A stretch of DNA of 64,000 bases from Niebla homalea (lineage: Eukaryota; Ascomycota; Lecanoromycetes; Lecanorales; Ramalinaceae), in contig JAHGAU010000003.1 in assembly GCA_019925105.1 (NCBI GenBank), positions 124,001 to 188,000 on the forward strand, read 5' to 3'. A program made the translations under genes and the position numbers. Under the pieces are notes generated by a model. That model was not told where the DNA came from. It did not search any database and worked only from the letters and a program-made list of their open reading frames with translations. Positions within the stretch are counted from its first letter, which is position 1. Every line of letters starts with the position of its first letter. Below are positions 10,494-20,936 of this stretch, in pieces.

Positions 10494-11521
10494 TGCGAGA
10501 GCACCATGCTAGACATATGAAAAGGTTTGAACTTTTGAGGGTGCAATAAGGAGGCTAGAATTTGAGGATCACGACTGGCGATATTGGCTTGTCAGTCGGA
10601 TGTCTGTCGACGAAGAAGCCACAAAGGTATGAGGTACATATAGGGAGAGAAGGAAATGAAGAGTGGAGGCTGATAATTGACATGCAGAGTCTGCCATCAC
10701 CTCGCAATCTCAAATAGTCTTACAGATGGTGTCTTCGGTTTGTTGCGTCTATTGCGCCAGACCAACCATAGGTCGCGGAGGCGTGGAAATGATTTTCTTT
10801 GCTCAATGCCGTGTTCTACTGTACCAAACTATCTTGGGAAAACTCCATGCACCTATTGGTGTGGATTAGCATATTCAAAATCAATGTTGTTTCCTTGGCA
10901 TTTCGACTAGACGCCCACCCCAGATTTCTGTGTAGTACTTAAGATATTTCGATCGAATCAGCTTGTTCACGACATCTGAGGACGCAGATTTGATTAGTAT
11001 AAAGTATTCTCCATGTTTTGTATACAAAGTATTTAGTAACAACCAAAAATTAAATTTCCAAGTGCTGAGGGGCGCAAATTTTGGTGTGCGCAGTTGGGTT
11101 GGGGTGGAGTCAGAATGCCAAGGAAAGGACGTCAATTTTGAATATGCTAAGAGAGGACCCGATTGGAGGCCTCAATTTAGGCTCACCTATCTTGCTGATT
11201 GTGCATTCGATGCTGAACGCGATGGAAAAGCTGAAAGTGGTTTGGCGGCTGTCAATCACTATGCTCTTGATCACATTGACAGACAACCCTTTTGCTTGCT
11301 TCTTTTGCTGGAATCACACTTTCTGCTGCTCGGCGCGTACACTGGGGTATCACTATGCACAATCGTTGGCAAGTATTATGAAGAATAGGTGCTGTGTGCC
11401 GCATGGATTGTCAGATGTGGAAAAGAATGCCCGAGTAGATTTCTTGCACAAGATCCTTGGTTTCTACTGGTCCCCTCTGCCACTACTCTTGCTCTACTTC
11501 ATCCTCATTTCCCTCGCCACT
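10494..11521. other. Intergenic with a dispersed-repeat fragment
   Basis: A 141-codon frame at 10963-11388 has no recognisable protein features and I do not call it. Positions 11159-11215 resemble 47814-47870 (CCGATTGG, GGCCTCAAT, CCTATCTT, GCTG in order). The core 11160-11177 recurs exactly, inverted, at 17134-17151. This marks a dispersed, probably mobile-element-derived repeat. Confidence 0.45.
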
Positions 11522-12301
11522 TCAATGAGCAGGCGCAATAGGCACCTTCTTGAACGTCTCCCTGGCCATCATCTTACCTAACCACTCCTTCACAAGCCCA
11601 AATTTATCCGGGTCGAAATCCTCCTTTCCAAAGGATCCTCCCGACACGATCGTCTGCCACGGAGCAAAAGCCAGATCCACGAATGAGAACTTATCGCCCA
11701 CAAGCCACGGTCCTTCACCAGCGCCACCATTCTTTTCCTTCTGCCTCTCCAATTGCGCTTCCAACACCCCCGTCACCCTAGTAATCTCATCGACATACTT
11801 CTTCAACGCACTCGGCTGCGGCTCGTGGTGGAACTTGTTGAACCAGAACGCTTGGCCGTAATAAGGCCCTTGTCCAGACGTCTGGAAAAACAACCACTGC
11901 TTGGCGTGGTAATACTCTGGAGTGTCGGGCGCAAAGCTGAGCTTGTGGTTCTTGTCATAGCGCTCGATGATGTATTCGAGGATGGCTCCCGTTTCCCAGA
12001 GAGTAATGTCCGTATTAGGGTCGTGGATGGCGGGCAGGCGACCATTGGGGTTGATGGCGACGTACTCGGGACCCTTGACGTCTTGCCAGGCGACGTGGTT
12101 GACTTCATACGGGAGGCCGAGTTCTTCGAGAATGAAGCCGACTTTGGGGGGGTTGGGACCGCCTTGGCCCCAGACTTTGATGGGCTTCATTTGGGATGAC
12201 ATTCTTCTTCTCGAGACTGATGAAATGGCAGGCAAAGGCTGAAGTGAGAAAGATGTGAAGGTGACTGTTGCGGATGAAAGCAAGCTCGAGGACAATGGCA
12301 T
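11522..12301 (-). CDS. Glutathione S-transferase, Ure2/GST-N type
   Basis: A single exon, 259 residues from the first Met, or 226 if translation starts at the internal MSSQMKPIKVWG. The first 33 residues are Ser-rich with an RRR and could be a leader or 5' UTR. The thioredoxin-fold GST-N domain runs about residues 38-120 (GGPNPPKVGFILEELGLPY, PNGRLPAIHDP, LWETGAILEYIIERYD). The all-helical GST-C domain follows (AKQWLFFQTSGQGPYYGQ, EGPWLVGDKFSFVDLAFAPW). GSTs of this group conjugate glutathione to electrophiles or act as thiol reductases. The WLVGDKFSFVDLAFAPW signature is diagnostic. The physiological substrate cannot be read from sequence. Confidence 0.92.
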   Translation of the reverse strand: MPLSSSLLSSATVTFTSFSLQPLPAISSVSRRRMSSQMKPIKVWGQGGPNPPKVGFILEELGLPYEVNHVAWQDVKGPEYVAINPNGRLPAIHDPNTDITLWETGAILEYIIERYDKNHKLSFAPDTPEYYHAKQWLFFQTSGQGPYYGQAFWFNKFHHEPQPSALKKYVDEITRVTGVLEAQLERQKEKNGGAGEGPWLVGDKFSFVDLAFAPWQTIVSGGSFGKEDFDPDKFGLVKEWLGKMMARETFKKVPIAPAH

Positions 12302-12668
12302 TCTTATGTTCCCCCTCTCATGCGGACATTCGGTCTTACCATTAATTCACTATCCATGGTCCAGATCCGACACGTGCAGGGCGACGGCATCGTGCATGGG
12401 AACAACATCATTCATTACTGATCATGGAGTGTACACGCAGACTCGGTTCAATCTTCGGCCAGTTTCGCCAGATCTGGGTCGGTTGATGGACATTCCGGGT
12501 CTCGGCAGCGGAAACTTTCGCTCCAGTTTCTCCCGAATTGGTCTAGCTTGCTCAGGCTGACCAATCCATACGGAGTAGCAGAGTGAACATGGCCGATAGT
12601 ATATAGCACATATGAGGTTGATTGCTCAGCTCGGAGCGGAAACCGCCCAGATCCGGCCGCTTGCAACA
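12302..12668. other. Divergent promoter region GST / Zn2Cys6 regulator
   Basis: About 370 nt between divergent starts. No separate gene is supported. Both genes may share regulatory sequence here. Confidence 0.4.
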
Positions 12669-14343
12669 ATGAGCACGGCATGCAGGACTTGCAAGCTTCG
12701 AAGAATCAAGGCAAGCAAATCCGAGCAATCTCCAAGTAGTCGGCGACTGATCTTTGTCACCCTAGTGTGATGGGACCAAGCCGAGATGTCAAAGGTGCAT
12801 CAAGTCCCGGCGGGTCTGCTTAGACAGAGTCGTTGAATCTCGCTCGACTTTCGCCTTTCACGTCGAGAATCGGTTCGCCAGTGGCAAGGCCAAGCGACCC
12901 AGAGGACCTCGCTCAAGCTTGCCCATCTCACGTAACCCACAGATAGATCTCCAGACACGCGCACTAGATTACTACTTGCAATGTCATATGCAAACCCTGA
13001 CCGATGTCCCGACTGTGGCGGGAGAGGGTACACTCTCTGGCTCTGTAGCTACGTGGAATCAATCTGGGAAGACGTGCGGCATGGTCGATCTTGCCCTTTC
13101 ATCCCTAGCTCTGGTTGTCTTTTCGCGAACTCACCATCATCCACCAGCCGCAGTAGAGGCGTCTTCGAAGTATTCCCGCCTCCTGCGCATGGCACATAGG
13201 CGCATCGCTCAGGTGGGAAGCACAGGCGGCTCGAAAGAAGGAGAATTCGAAGCCTGCTTGCTCGCCGTCTCGCTCATGGCGCGGTACGAAAGCTCGATTT
13301 ATTGCCGCCAGGCCGAATCCAATTCACTTGACCAGTCATCCGAGCCACCACCGTCATTCTCTCACTATGATGGAGCGACAGCGATATTGAAGCTCTGGCA
13401 TGACAGCCCAGCCCCTACTCGCTCGACAACATCAATCATCGAGAACACGAGAAGGGGGTTGATTAAGCTCTTCCTGCTTCGAAGGCTTCCCCTGCCAGGA
13501 TGGATGCTTGATGGTGCCCGGTTCGGCGAGTCGGACCACGATCTCGAATACGATCGGATCATCGCTCAAATCGTCAACCTCAGCGCCGCCGTCTCTGCAC
13601 CGTTTTCCCACCAACGCGCGTATCCCGAGTATGGTGCCAATAGCTTGCAGAGCATCGATGCATTAGAGGCCGAAGCTCGCAGCCTCGACAAAGCTCTGGA
13701 AGCCCGCGCAGCTCACTTTCCTAGCGAATGGTCCTACCAACCGACAACGATACCACCATTAGGCAAACCTCCCCTCAATTCGTCCTCCTCTGCACCCTCT
13801 CCCTCGACCAAGTTTACCCCATCACCTGCCTCCTCCTCCTCCTCCTCTTCTTATCCATGCCCACATCTCCGTTTTTACTCCCCAACGATCCACATCTTCA
13901 CCAAACCCGGCCACGCTGCCATCTGGTCCCAACATTTCGCCTACCGCATGCTCCTCCACAGCATCCACCTGAGACTCCTCGAAATGACCCCTCGTCCCGA
14001 CCCCTTCCTAGGCTCCCCCCACTACGACGCCCAAGTCCGTCACACCATCCAATTGCAACGCATGGCCGACAATCTCGCCGCCAGTCTCCCCTCCTGCTGG
14101 ACCGGATGCGATCAGCTGCCCACCACCACCAATGCCGCGAGGAATAACAGCGCCACGACTCCCTCCCAAGCCAGCCTGGCAATCTGGCCCCTCTCCATCG
14201 CCTGCAGCATCATCACCGACGGTGCGCTCGAGAGCCAGCAACAGTCTTGGTTCAACGCGCAACTCGCGTGGCTCGGCAGGGTGACTGGCGCGGGGATCTT
14301 GGAACGGCACGCGGATGTCCGACTCGACGGACGTGCGTGGTGA
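12669..14343 (+). CDS. Zn2Cys6 fungal transcription factor
   Basis: Exon 1 is 12669-12710 and exon 2 is 12766-14343, together 539 residues. Exon 1 encodes MSTACRTCKLRRIK. Exon 2 opens with CDGTKPRCQRC then IKSRRVC, so splicing completes a canonical CX2CX6CX6CX2CX6C binuclear zinc cluster at residues 5-32. The intron (12711-12765) starts GCAAGC and ends CCCTAG, a GC-AG intron; no GT donor would restore the cluster. A short basic linker (GKAKRPRGPRSS) follows. The rest resembles the helical regulatory region of fungal Zn2Cys6 factors, with a Ser/Pro-rich insertion near residues 295-330. It probably acts in the nucleus on CGG-type sites. It is divergent to the GST, which may or may not be a target. 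Confidence 0.87.
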
Positions 14344-15106
14344 CGACAACGAGGGTCGGATCTCTGATGTCAAGAGTTAAAGTCAGCGCAACCGGCGCGC
14401 GGCGTCCGCACCTCAACAGATCTCTGCACCGCCACGCTGTGGATTGGCGCCATCCGGTACCTCCCCCCCAATGTCAACTCGAAAAGGTTGGACAACACGG
14501 GCGTCCGCTGGGCCCTCTCTCATCGCCAACGCAATGTCACACACTACAGACCGGGGCAATGATGGGGAAATAGCTGGGGTTTATCGGATCCTCGGCTCCC
14601 GGGAAGGTGGCGACGCTGTTGGTGTTGTCGATGGGTTTGAATTGTGTTTTTCATGGTTTTCAGCAGGGAGTTGGTAGCGGATCTGCTCGCGAGGTTAGTA
14701 TTCCGGGGGGGGAGGGGGGGAAGGGGTGGCGCCGCTATGGAGAGTATCTGCGGCGGTGGTATGGAGCGCGAGATGGGGTTCAGCGCTTTCAAGCTCGCTA
14801 TGTGGCATATTCTTTTTTTTTCAAAACAACCTAGATGTTGGCCCTCCGGTGAGGAGGCTAGATTATATGTACATGTTCTAACGCTGCTAGAGTACGTCAG
14901 CTTGGTCTCGAGATGCATGCTACTCGTAGAAGGTACTCACAGAAGCCAAACGCTGCAAGAGCGTGATGATGCCTGAAGCAGCGATCATGTCTGCAGAAGT
15001 AGTGAGCAGGCGCTCACCCTCGACCTCGCCGTCATTCGAGTTTTTGATAGATAGGAGTTCGTGAATCCGGTGACCCTTCTTTTGAACACCCCTTAACCCC
15101 CCTTCT
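14344..15106. other. Intergenic between convergent genes
   Basis: No gene is supported. It contains a G-run near 14705-14725 and a T-run near 14813. It separates the 3' ends of the Zn2Cys6 gene and TDP1. Confidence 0.4.
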
Positions 15107-16843
15107 TCACCCCTGCTCCATGAAGAACCATGGCTTCCTTGTCCCATACTCCTGCCCCGGCCAGACCATTGGCACAGGCACTTTGCCTTCGAAGACCTTC
15201 AAGCCCCTTTGCGGGTCCGCCTGCGCCTCATCTTCTCCCTCCTCATGCTGCTGCATCACCGGCACCACGACCCCACACTCCCAATTCCGACAATTGAGCT
15301 TCATGTGCTGCGTGGCCTTGTCTTTCACCAACTTGTTCCCCCACGCGCTCTCCGAGCAATTCGCGCTCCCCACATACGCCCACGCTTTCCCCCCCATCTC
15401 GTGGACCCCATCCGCATCGAGCGGGCGCACATACATGATCTTGTTATGCATCAGACAGCCCGGTCTCACACTCTTACAATCCCTCATGATCTGCCTAGGA
15501 AACCTCGCATTGTTCCAGTAGGACGATTGCATGCAGATCGTCCCTGCGGCACCCGCCGTGGAACCGGTGACGGTCTCGTGAGTGGGGAAGTAGATCCGGA
15601 AATGGCGCTTCACTGCCGCCTCTGACCTGGCTGTTGAGGAGATGGCCGAGGGTCTCTGGCCCTGGCAGGCCTGCTGGATGCGGGCGAGGAAATCCAGGTT
15701 GAGGGACCCCACGGAGGAGGCTATGAAATCCACAGCCACGGGATTGGGGGATTTCAGGCCGAGGCCTGCGATCGCGGTCGCGAGCCCGGGCCAGCCTGTA
15801 GTGCTGAAGCTTTCGGCACCGATGTGCGCACCTCCAATGGTATGGACGAAGGCGTAGGGGCGGGTGGCGGAGAAGTCGAAAGATTGGAGACTGGCGATGA
15901 TGGAAGGGTTGAGGGATTGGGCGGTGAGGAAGCAGATGAGACTCTGAGCGAATGGGGGGAGGTCTTCTTTGGGTATCCGTTGGCTGTTGGGCAAGCGGGG
16001 GAGGTCAATCAGGAAGACGTTGTTTTCCATCGACCCAGTCTCGCCCCAATCGTACTTGACGAGATTTGCGGTAGGTATGGCGATGCGGAGGTATGTTTGA
16101 TAGCTTAGTAGCATCAATTTGGAATGCATGCAATTGATCTGGCCGTCCATTGAGGGGAAGCAGAGCTTTATGTCGTGCGGCTGTCTCGAGGAAACGTCTG
16201 ATTGTGCCTGGAGTTTTTCATATTCACTCGTGGCCTGCATCACCAGCATGATCTTTGTCTTGGGGCGGACTTTTTGAAGAAGCCATTCAAGATCCCATTG
16301 AAAGGACGAGAGGACAGCTAAGTCGAGTTCTTCAGGCTGGAGGACTTCCTCCAGCTTTATGTCGTCTCCTGCTCTTGCATGGCCAGCTACCCAGGTCTTC
16401 TTCACAATTCCGCGAGGATACTGGGGGTTGAGAGGCTGTGATGAGGACAGTGCTTGAGCGGGCGATTCTTGAGCGGAGGCTGCTCTGAGGGGCAAGATGG
16501 TGGCGGGCGATGCTTTCACGGTTTTCTTGGTAGGAGGAGAAGCTGGAGCAGAGTCCGTAATTTTTCTCTTTCTTGCCAGGCGCTCTTCTTCCATTTTCTT
16601 GCGGTCGAGACCGGCCATTCCCAAGAATCCAGGCGTAAAGGTGGTGGGGTCATATGTGTCGTAGACTATGTTCTTTGGTGACCCAGAGGATTTGGGGCGC
16701 GAGGATCTTTCCTGGCCTGTGAGAAGCTTCTCCTCATCCGCATCAAGGTCGATGATTTCTGGCCCAGGCTTCATGACGGGATCTTCTTCGCCCAAAGATA
16801 AGGCGATTGCTCGCGCAATGTCTGGATCAACTTCGTCGGCCAT
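15107..16843 (-). CDS. TDP1: Tyrosyl-DNA phosphodiesterase 1
   Basis: A single exon of 578 residues. TDP1 hydrolyses 3'-phosphotyrosyl bonds left by trapped topoisomerase I and cleans other blocked 3' ends in nuclear DNA repair. Residues 5-18 (DPDIARAIALSLGEE) form a ubiquitin-interacting motif common in fungal TDP1. A disordered basic segment follows to about 140. The catalytic phospholipase D fold carries two HKD motifs: HSKLMLLSY with His near residue 238, and HNKIMYV with His near 464. The latter is followed by the conserved GSANCSESAWG. The C-terminus has VPMVWPGQEYGTRKPWF. Length and motif order match the family and no lesion is visible. It is the best-defined enzyme of the left arm. 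Confidence 0.95.
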   Translation of the reverse strand: MADEVDPDIARAIALSLGEEDPVMKPGPEIIDLDADEEKLLTGQERSSRPKSSGSPKNIVYDTYDPTTFTPGFLGMAGLDRKKMEEERLARKRKITDSAPASPPTKKTVKASPATILPLRAASAQESPAQALSSSQPLNPQYPRGIVKKTWVAGHARAGDDIKLEEVLQPEELDLAVLSSFQWDLEWLLQKVRPKTKIMLVMQATSEYEKLQAQSDVSSRQPHDIKLCFPSMDGQINCMHSKLMLLSYQTYLRIAIPTANLVKYDWGETGSMENNVFLIDLPRLPNSQRIPKEDLPPFAQSLICFLTAQSLNPSIIASLQSFDFSATRPYAFVHTIGGAHIGAESFSTTGWPGLATAIAGLGLKSPNPVAVDFIASSVGSLNLDFLARIQQACQGQRPSAISSTARSEAAVKRHFRIYFPTHETVTGSTAGAAGTICMQSSYWNNARFPRQIMRDCKSVRPGCLMHNKIMYVRPLDADGVHEMGGKAWAYVGSANCSESAWGNKLVKDKATQHMKLNCRNWECGVVVPVMQQHEEGEDEAQADPQRGLKVFEGKVPVPMVWPGQEYGTRKPWFFMEQG

Positions 16844-17278
16844 TGTGCTTCAAAGCATTGAACTGCTCTTTCAACGCGCATCTGTACAGGCATACATCCT
16901 ATGTATTGAGACCCGAGGTACCACAAAGAGCGCTCAAGTGGAATACTGCAGAGAAAACACCGATTCTAGCATGCTTGTGTCACTACATGGTGACTGCAAG
17001 ATATTGAGATGGTGTTCCTGCATCTGCCAGCTCGAGTAATTCCGTATTCTTGTACTCTACAGATGACGTAATTGTTTACAAAGAGACGCCGCTAGTCTTT
17101 ATGGACCTCGGAAGTAGAGGCCCTGAGACCCTTAATTGAGGCCTCCAATCGAATCATTCACCATTCTTTAGCTCGTAAATCATGCTGATTGCTCTGAACA
17201 TTATTGCTCATACTGATTCTTGACCCAGTGATCATCTCCATTCACAAGAAGTTCAATTTCTAGATATAATACCCTTCA
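16844..17278. other. Intergenic with inverted copy of the dispersed 18-mer
   Basis: Positions 17134-17151 are the exact reverse complement of 11160-11177 (CGATTGGAGGCCTCAATT read on the minus strand). No gene is supported. Confidence 0.45.
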
Positions 17279-19230
17279 TCAAGCATAACGACCCTCCGGG
17301 AATCTGTTAAACTTCAACTCCCCGATCACTTCGACTTGGTCCCCCAAAATCAATGTCTTCATCTCCCCGCCACTACTTCTCCGACTGATCCGGTGGTCTT
17401 TGCTATGGCCCCGCGAATTCGCGATCCCATACACCACATGCTCGATCTCATCCTCGTTGCCGTCTTGCTTCCTCTTCTTCCGTGCCGAACCCCCCTGGAT
17501 CGCCTCGGCGATATCCTTGCGATCCAGCAGACTCCCGCCCACCGCGCCCCGTTGCGCGGCGCGCGGGCTGGTGAGGCTAACGAGCGATTCCCCCGTGCCG
17601 TTTTTGTTGATGGGGCCGCCGAGTTGTGCTAACAGGGGGGCGACCAAGCGGCTCACGTAGAAGAATGAATCATCAACGACCACCACCTTCCGACTCACGA
17701 AAAGGATCCCCAGCATTAGTATCGCATGACTCCCCACAATGATGCAAAGTAGCGGAATCATGAAATTCCAGTGCACGCTCAATTTGTAGCCCAGCAGCGG
17801 CACCAATCCCTGCCTCTCTACTTTTGGATTCAACTCTACCATCCCTGAAATACTTCCCATGGCGAAGCGTGCCATCAGCCCGCCCACGCCGCGTGCGTCG
17901 AGCTCACCGGCTTCCCAGTAGGAACCCCATGGATATAGCTGGTATTGCTGCCAGTATTTCGTGTCGGGAAAGGAAGCGTTAGGGTTCGTGTACCTGCCCG
18001 AAAGCGCGATGGAGGAGGCGGCGAGGCGCGCGATGGCGTCGGGGATGTCTTGTGCGGGGGAGGTCTGGTTGTAGACGATTGATAAGGTGATGGGGCAGGA
18101 GAACAAGGCCGAGGGGCGAGGGGACCGGACGCCGGAAGAACGGAAGGCGTAGATGCGGAGGCAGCGCGCGCCGCATTCGACCCCTTCGGTGGCGTTGGTG
18201 AGGTCGGGGGGGGAGGTGCCGTTGTAGATGTATGTAGTACTGTCGAAGGCTGAGTACGGGCGCGGGATGGTGATGGTGGAGTCGTAGATTGGGGTATCGT
18301 TGGTGGAGACTGGAGGGCCAAACGACCAGACCTGCGCTTCGTTCTGGCCGTCGGTCGTATTAATGAATTTTGGTGGGGAGGTGGTGTCGAGGGCGTGCTC
18401 GACACAATCGCCTGCAGTAGAGCGAATGTTGTGGTTGGTGAGATGAGGGTACCCGTTCGTGTTATCCTCTGGGTTGTACTCGGAGAAGCGGTAGGCAAAT
18501 TACTGGCCATCGGTACGAGAGAAATAGTAGCAAAGCTGACTAGCAGCGGTGATGTTGGCATCCGAGGAGTATGGGCAAACGATGCGGCCCCGAGTCATCT
18601 CCCCATACGTATGAGCTAGGGTCATGTTGGCTTCGGGCGCTGCTGAGGGACAATTGCCATCATCGTACAGGCAATCCAGCTTGGCTGCCAGGACAGTTCC
18701 CGGTCTGAGGTAGATATCGTTACTATTGCTACCACTATCCATGGAGTAGTTCAGGCCAATCAATGTGATAGAGGCTTGAGCGAGGAAATTCAGACCGATC
18801 CAGAAGGTGCAGCCAAGGAGGAGTATGTTTTTTGGCCACTTGAACTTCCCCCGCCAAAACTTGCTGCGCGATTCCCACAACAATTGAAACAGCTTCTCAA
18901 GGCTATCGCCACCGAGGATCAGGTCGGCTTCACGGACGGTGACTAGTTGCGCGGCCAGAATGCGCCAGCGAAGCACTTTGGCCATGTCTTTGAGGACCTC
19001 GAGGAAGTTCAACCCGAGGATCAAGCTGAGTATTGTGATGATCGTGTTGAAGAGGATCTTGTAGTGATGGCTGACATTGCCGTCCGTCTGATAAACTTTG
19101 AGGCAGACGATCGTCAATGCAACAGTGACCCATGTGATGAGCAGGCGGGGAGCTTGCTCTTTGAATAGGCGCCACGCTTGCCCGCCTGGACTGAATTCGT
19201 GCTCGAGAGACCTCGCTGTAAGCTTAGATC
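17279..19230 (-). pseudogene. Multi-pass membrane protein gene with in-frame stop
   Basis: One reading frame covers 19220 to 17279 on the minus strand and is broken only by a TAA at 18502-18500, between YYFSRTDGQ and FAYRFSEYNPEDN. Sequence on both sides reads as continuous protein, so this looks like a nonsense mutation or base-call error rather than two genes. Predicted membrane segments: LLITWVTVALTIVCL, ILFNTIITILSLILGLNFL, ILLLGCTFWIGLNFLAQ, and near the C-terminus FMIPLLCIIVGSHAILML. Between them lies a long extracellular-type loop with many NxT/NxS sites and paired cysteines. A basic cytosolic tail ends the protein. A 5' exon probably joins at about 19220 (acceptor CTTACAG), with an upstream coding piece near 19270-19370, but its start is unresolved. 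I recognise the architecture as a fungus-specific family without known function. Confidence 0.65.
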
Positions 19231-19389
19231 AGCCACAGGTCAGTCGTTGAGGTCGGCAAAATCTACGTACGAGGCGGATGAGGATGATTGTGGACTTCCT
19301 TTTTCTCAAATTGATATGGATCGGTCTGAGTCCGATTGGAGTCGTTGCTATCTGGGTGGTATTAAAAAGGTGCTTGAAAGGGCGCTTGG

Positions 19390-20930
19390 AAGGGGATGTC
19401 GGCCATTCCAGCCATGAAAGACGGAGCAGACACAGCAGAGCCCCATCTTCACGGGAAGGGCAGTCGTGTATATATCAGCCCCAATCCACAAGGCTGGGAG
19501 CTCGCGTCATAGGACGCAAAATTGCCGGCGCCAGCGACGAGCATCGACTCAGCCGCGTCGTATCAGCCCTTTGGATGTTGGAGAGGCCCGGGCAATCATG
19601 CTACGTACCACATCTAGAGCGGAAGGCGGAAGAGCCAATCCGAGAAAGAAGGGTAGAAGAGCCATCGACCGAAAGCTAATGTCGCTACGACTCAGGAGTC
19701 AATGGAATAGAACATGATTGGTTTGATCAGCAAAAGTGTGGGTGACAAGGCAGGGGTCCGGCATGGTTGAAACAACCCTGCAGAGCTCGGCTGTGTCAGA
19801 TTCTGTGGAATGAGCTGAGCCGCAACCCTCCATCTTCATTAATTCTTCAGCTGTGCGAGGCGGCCCAAGACTTAAAATAGGAACCGGCTGATCAGACTTC
19901 AAAGCTTGATATACACACGCATCTCGCCTGAACCACGACAGTCAGACAGTCATCCTTGGAGAAAGTGACAGTGAGCCTGTGAATGAAGAGAGTAGAGCTT
20001 AGCTCCTTGCTCTCTTAGTTTGAAAAGGAGATAACCGGGAGCAGTCCGCATGATGAAAAGGATGTGCTGTATGTAGCTTTTCAGGTGGGTGTCGGGTGGG
20101 AAGGCGGCTTGGGCGGCAAAGATATTCGAAGGAGGAAAGTATCAAGCACGTGGGGCGTATGTTGGTAGGAAGATTGGGATGATGTGGCTTCCCCTTGTCT
20201 GATAGCGAAGGTTTTTCGAACGGCTCTTTCCAAGTACCATAATTGAATCCAACTTACCTCCTGTCTATCTCCTGTTCACCACTTGATTACCTCATGATCA
20301 CCTCCTGTTTTCCGTCCTGTGATGCAAATTTTTATAGGGCCCTGGTGAGCAGGTCGAGTAGCGCACATGACAACAGAGGGGATGTACCTAATTTCAGGAC
20401 CACCTTTGGGAGCTTTGCTCATGCTGTTGAGAATGTGAGGAGGTTTTTAATTGGATTTCAGATGTCAGAAGGGATAACGTGTATTCGAGGAAAGTGGCAG
20501 AAATTTGTTTCAGATGACTGGGGCGTAATTGAGTGAAAGACGTTGGAGAAAGAAAAACTACTTGAAATTTCTGACTAAGGTTTTTGTACCCAAAGGTCAT
20601 GCTCTTCATTCCCTCAAACAAACTGCGAAGTCTGTGAGAAGGTTAATCTATCTAGGCGGCCGTCGATGCAAAAGCAGTCTCCCTTATCAGAAATTGTTCG
20701 ATGTATGAAAGGTTAACTATGCAGACCATTCTTGATGACCATGATAAGTAGCGATCGTCTCGAAAGTACCAAAGAGGTCCAGTCCATGGACTAATATATA
20801 TTGATCGGGGTTTATGAGAGAGCGTCCAGATATCAGCAATTTTCTCATTCCCCAGCAATGTTTTTCTCGAAAATTGAAGTCGCCAGCTATGTCCTCCCAA
20901 AAAAACCGAGTTGAGTGTGTAGAAGAATAA
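19390..20930. other. Intergenic, nothing recognised
   Basis: Scattered short frames only. No repeat, RNA gene or protein family could be supported. Confidence 0.35.
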
Positions 20931-20936
20931 AGCAAA

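Noticed and set aside
10963..11388. 141-codon + strand frame
   Set aside because: No recognisable protein pattern, and it overlaps a dispersed repeat.
12440..12460. tRNA B-box-like GGTTCAATC
   Set aside because: No matching A box or cloverleaf arms around it; no tRNA gene was found in the window.
17875..18561. 228-codon Pro/Thr/Ser-rich minus-strand frame
   Set aside because: It is the shifted-frame shadow of the membrane protein's loop, which has far better protein features.
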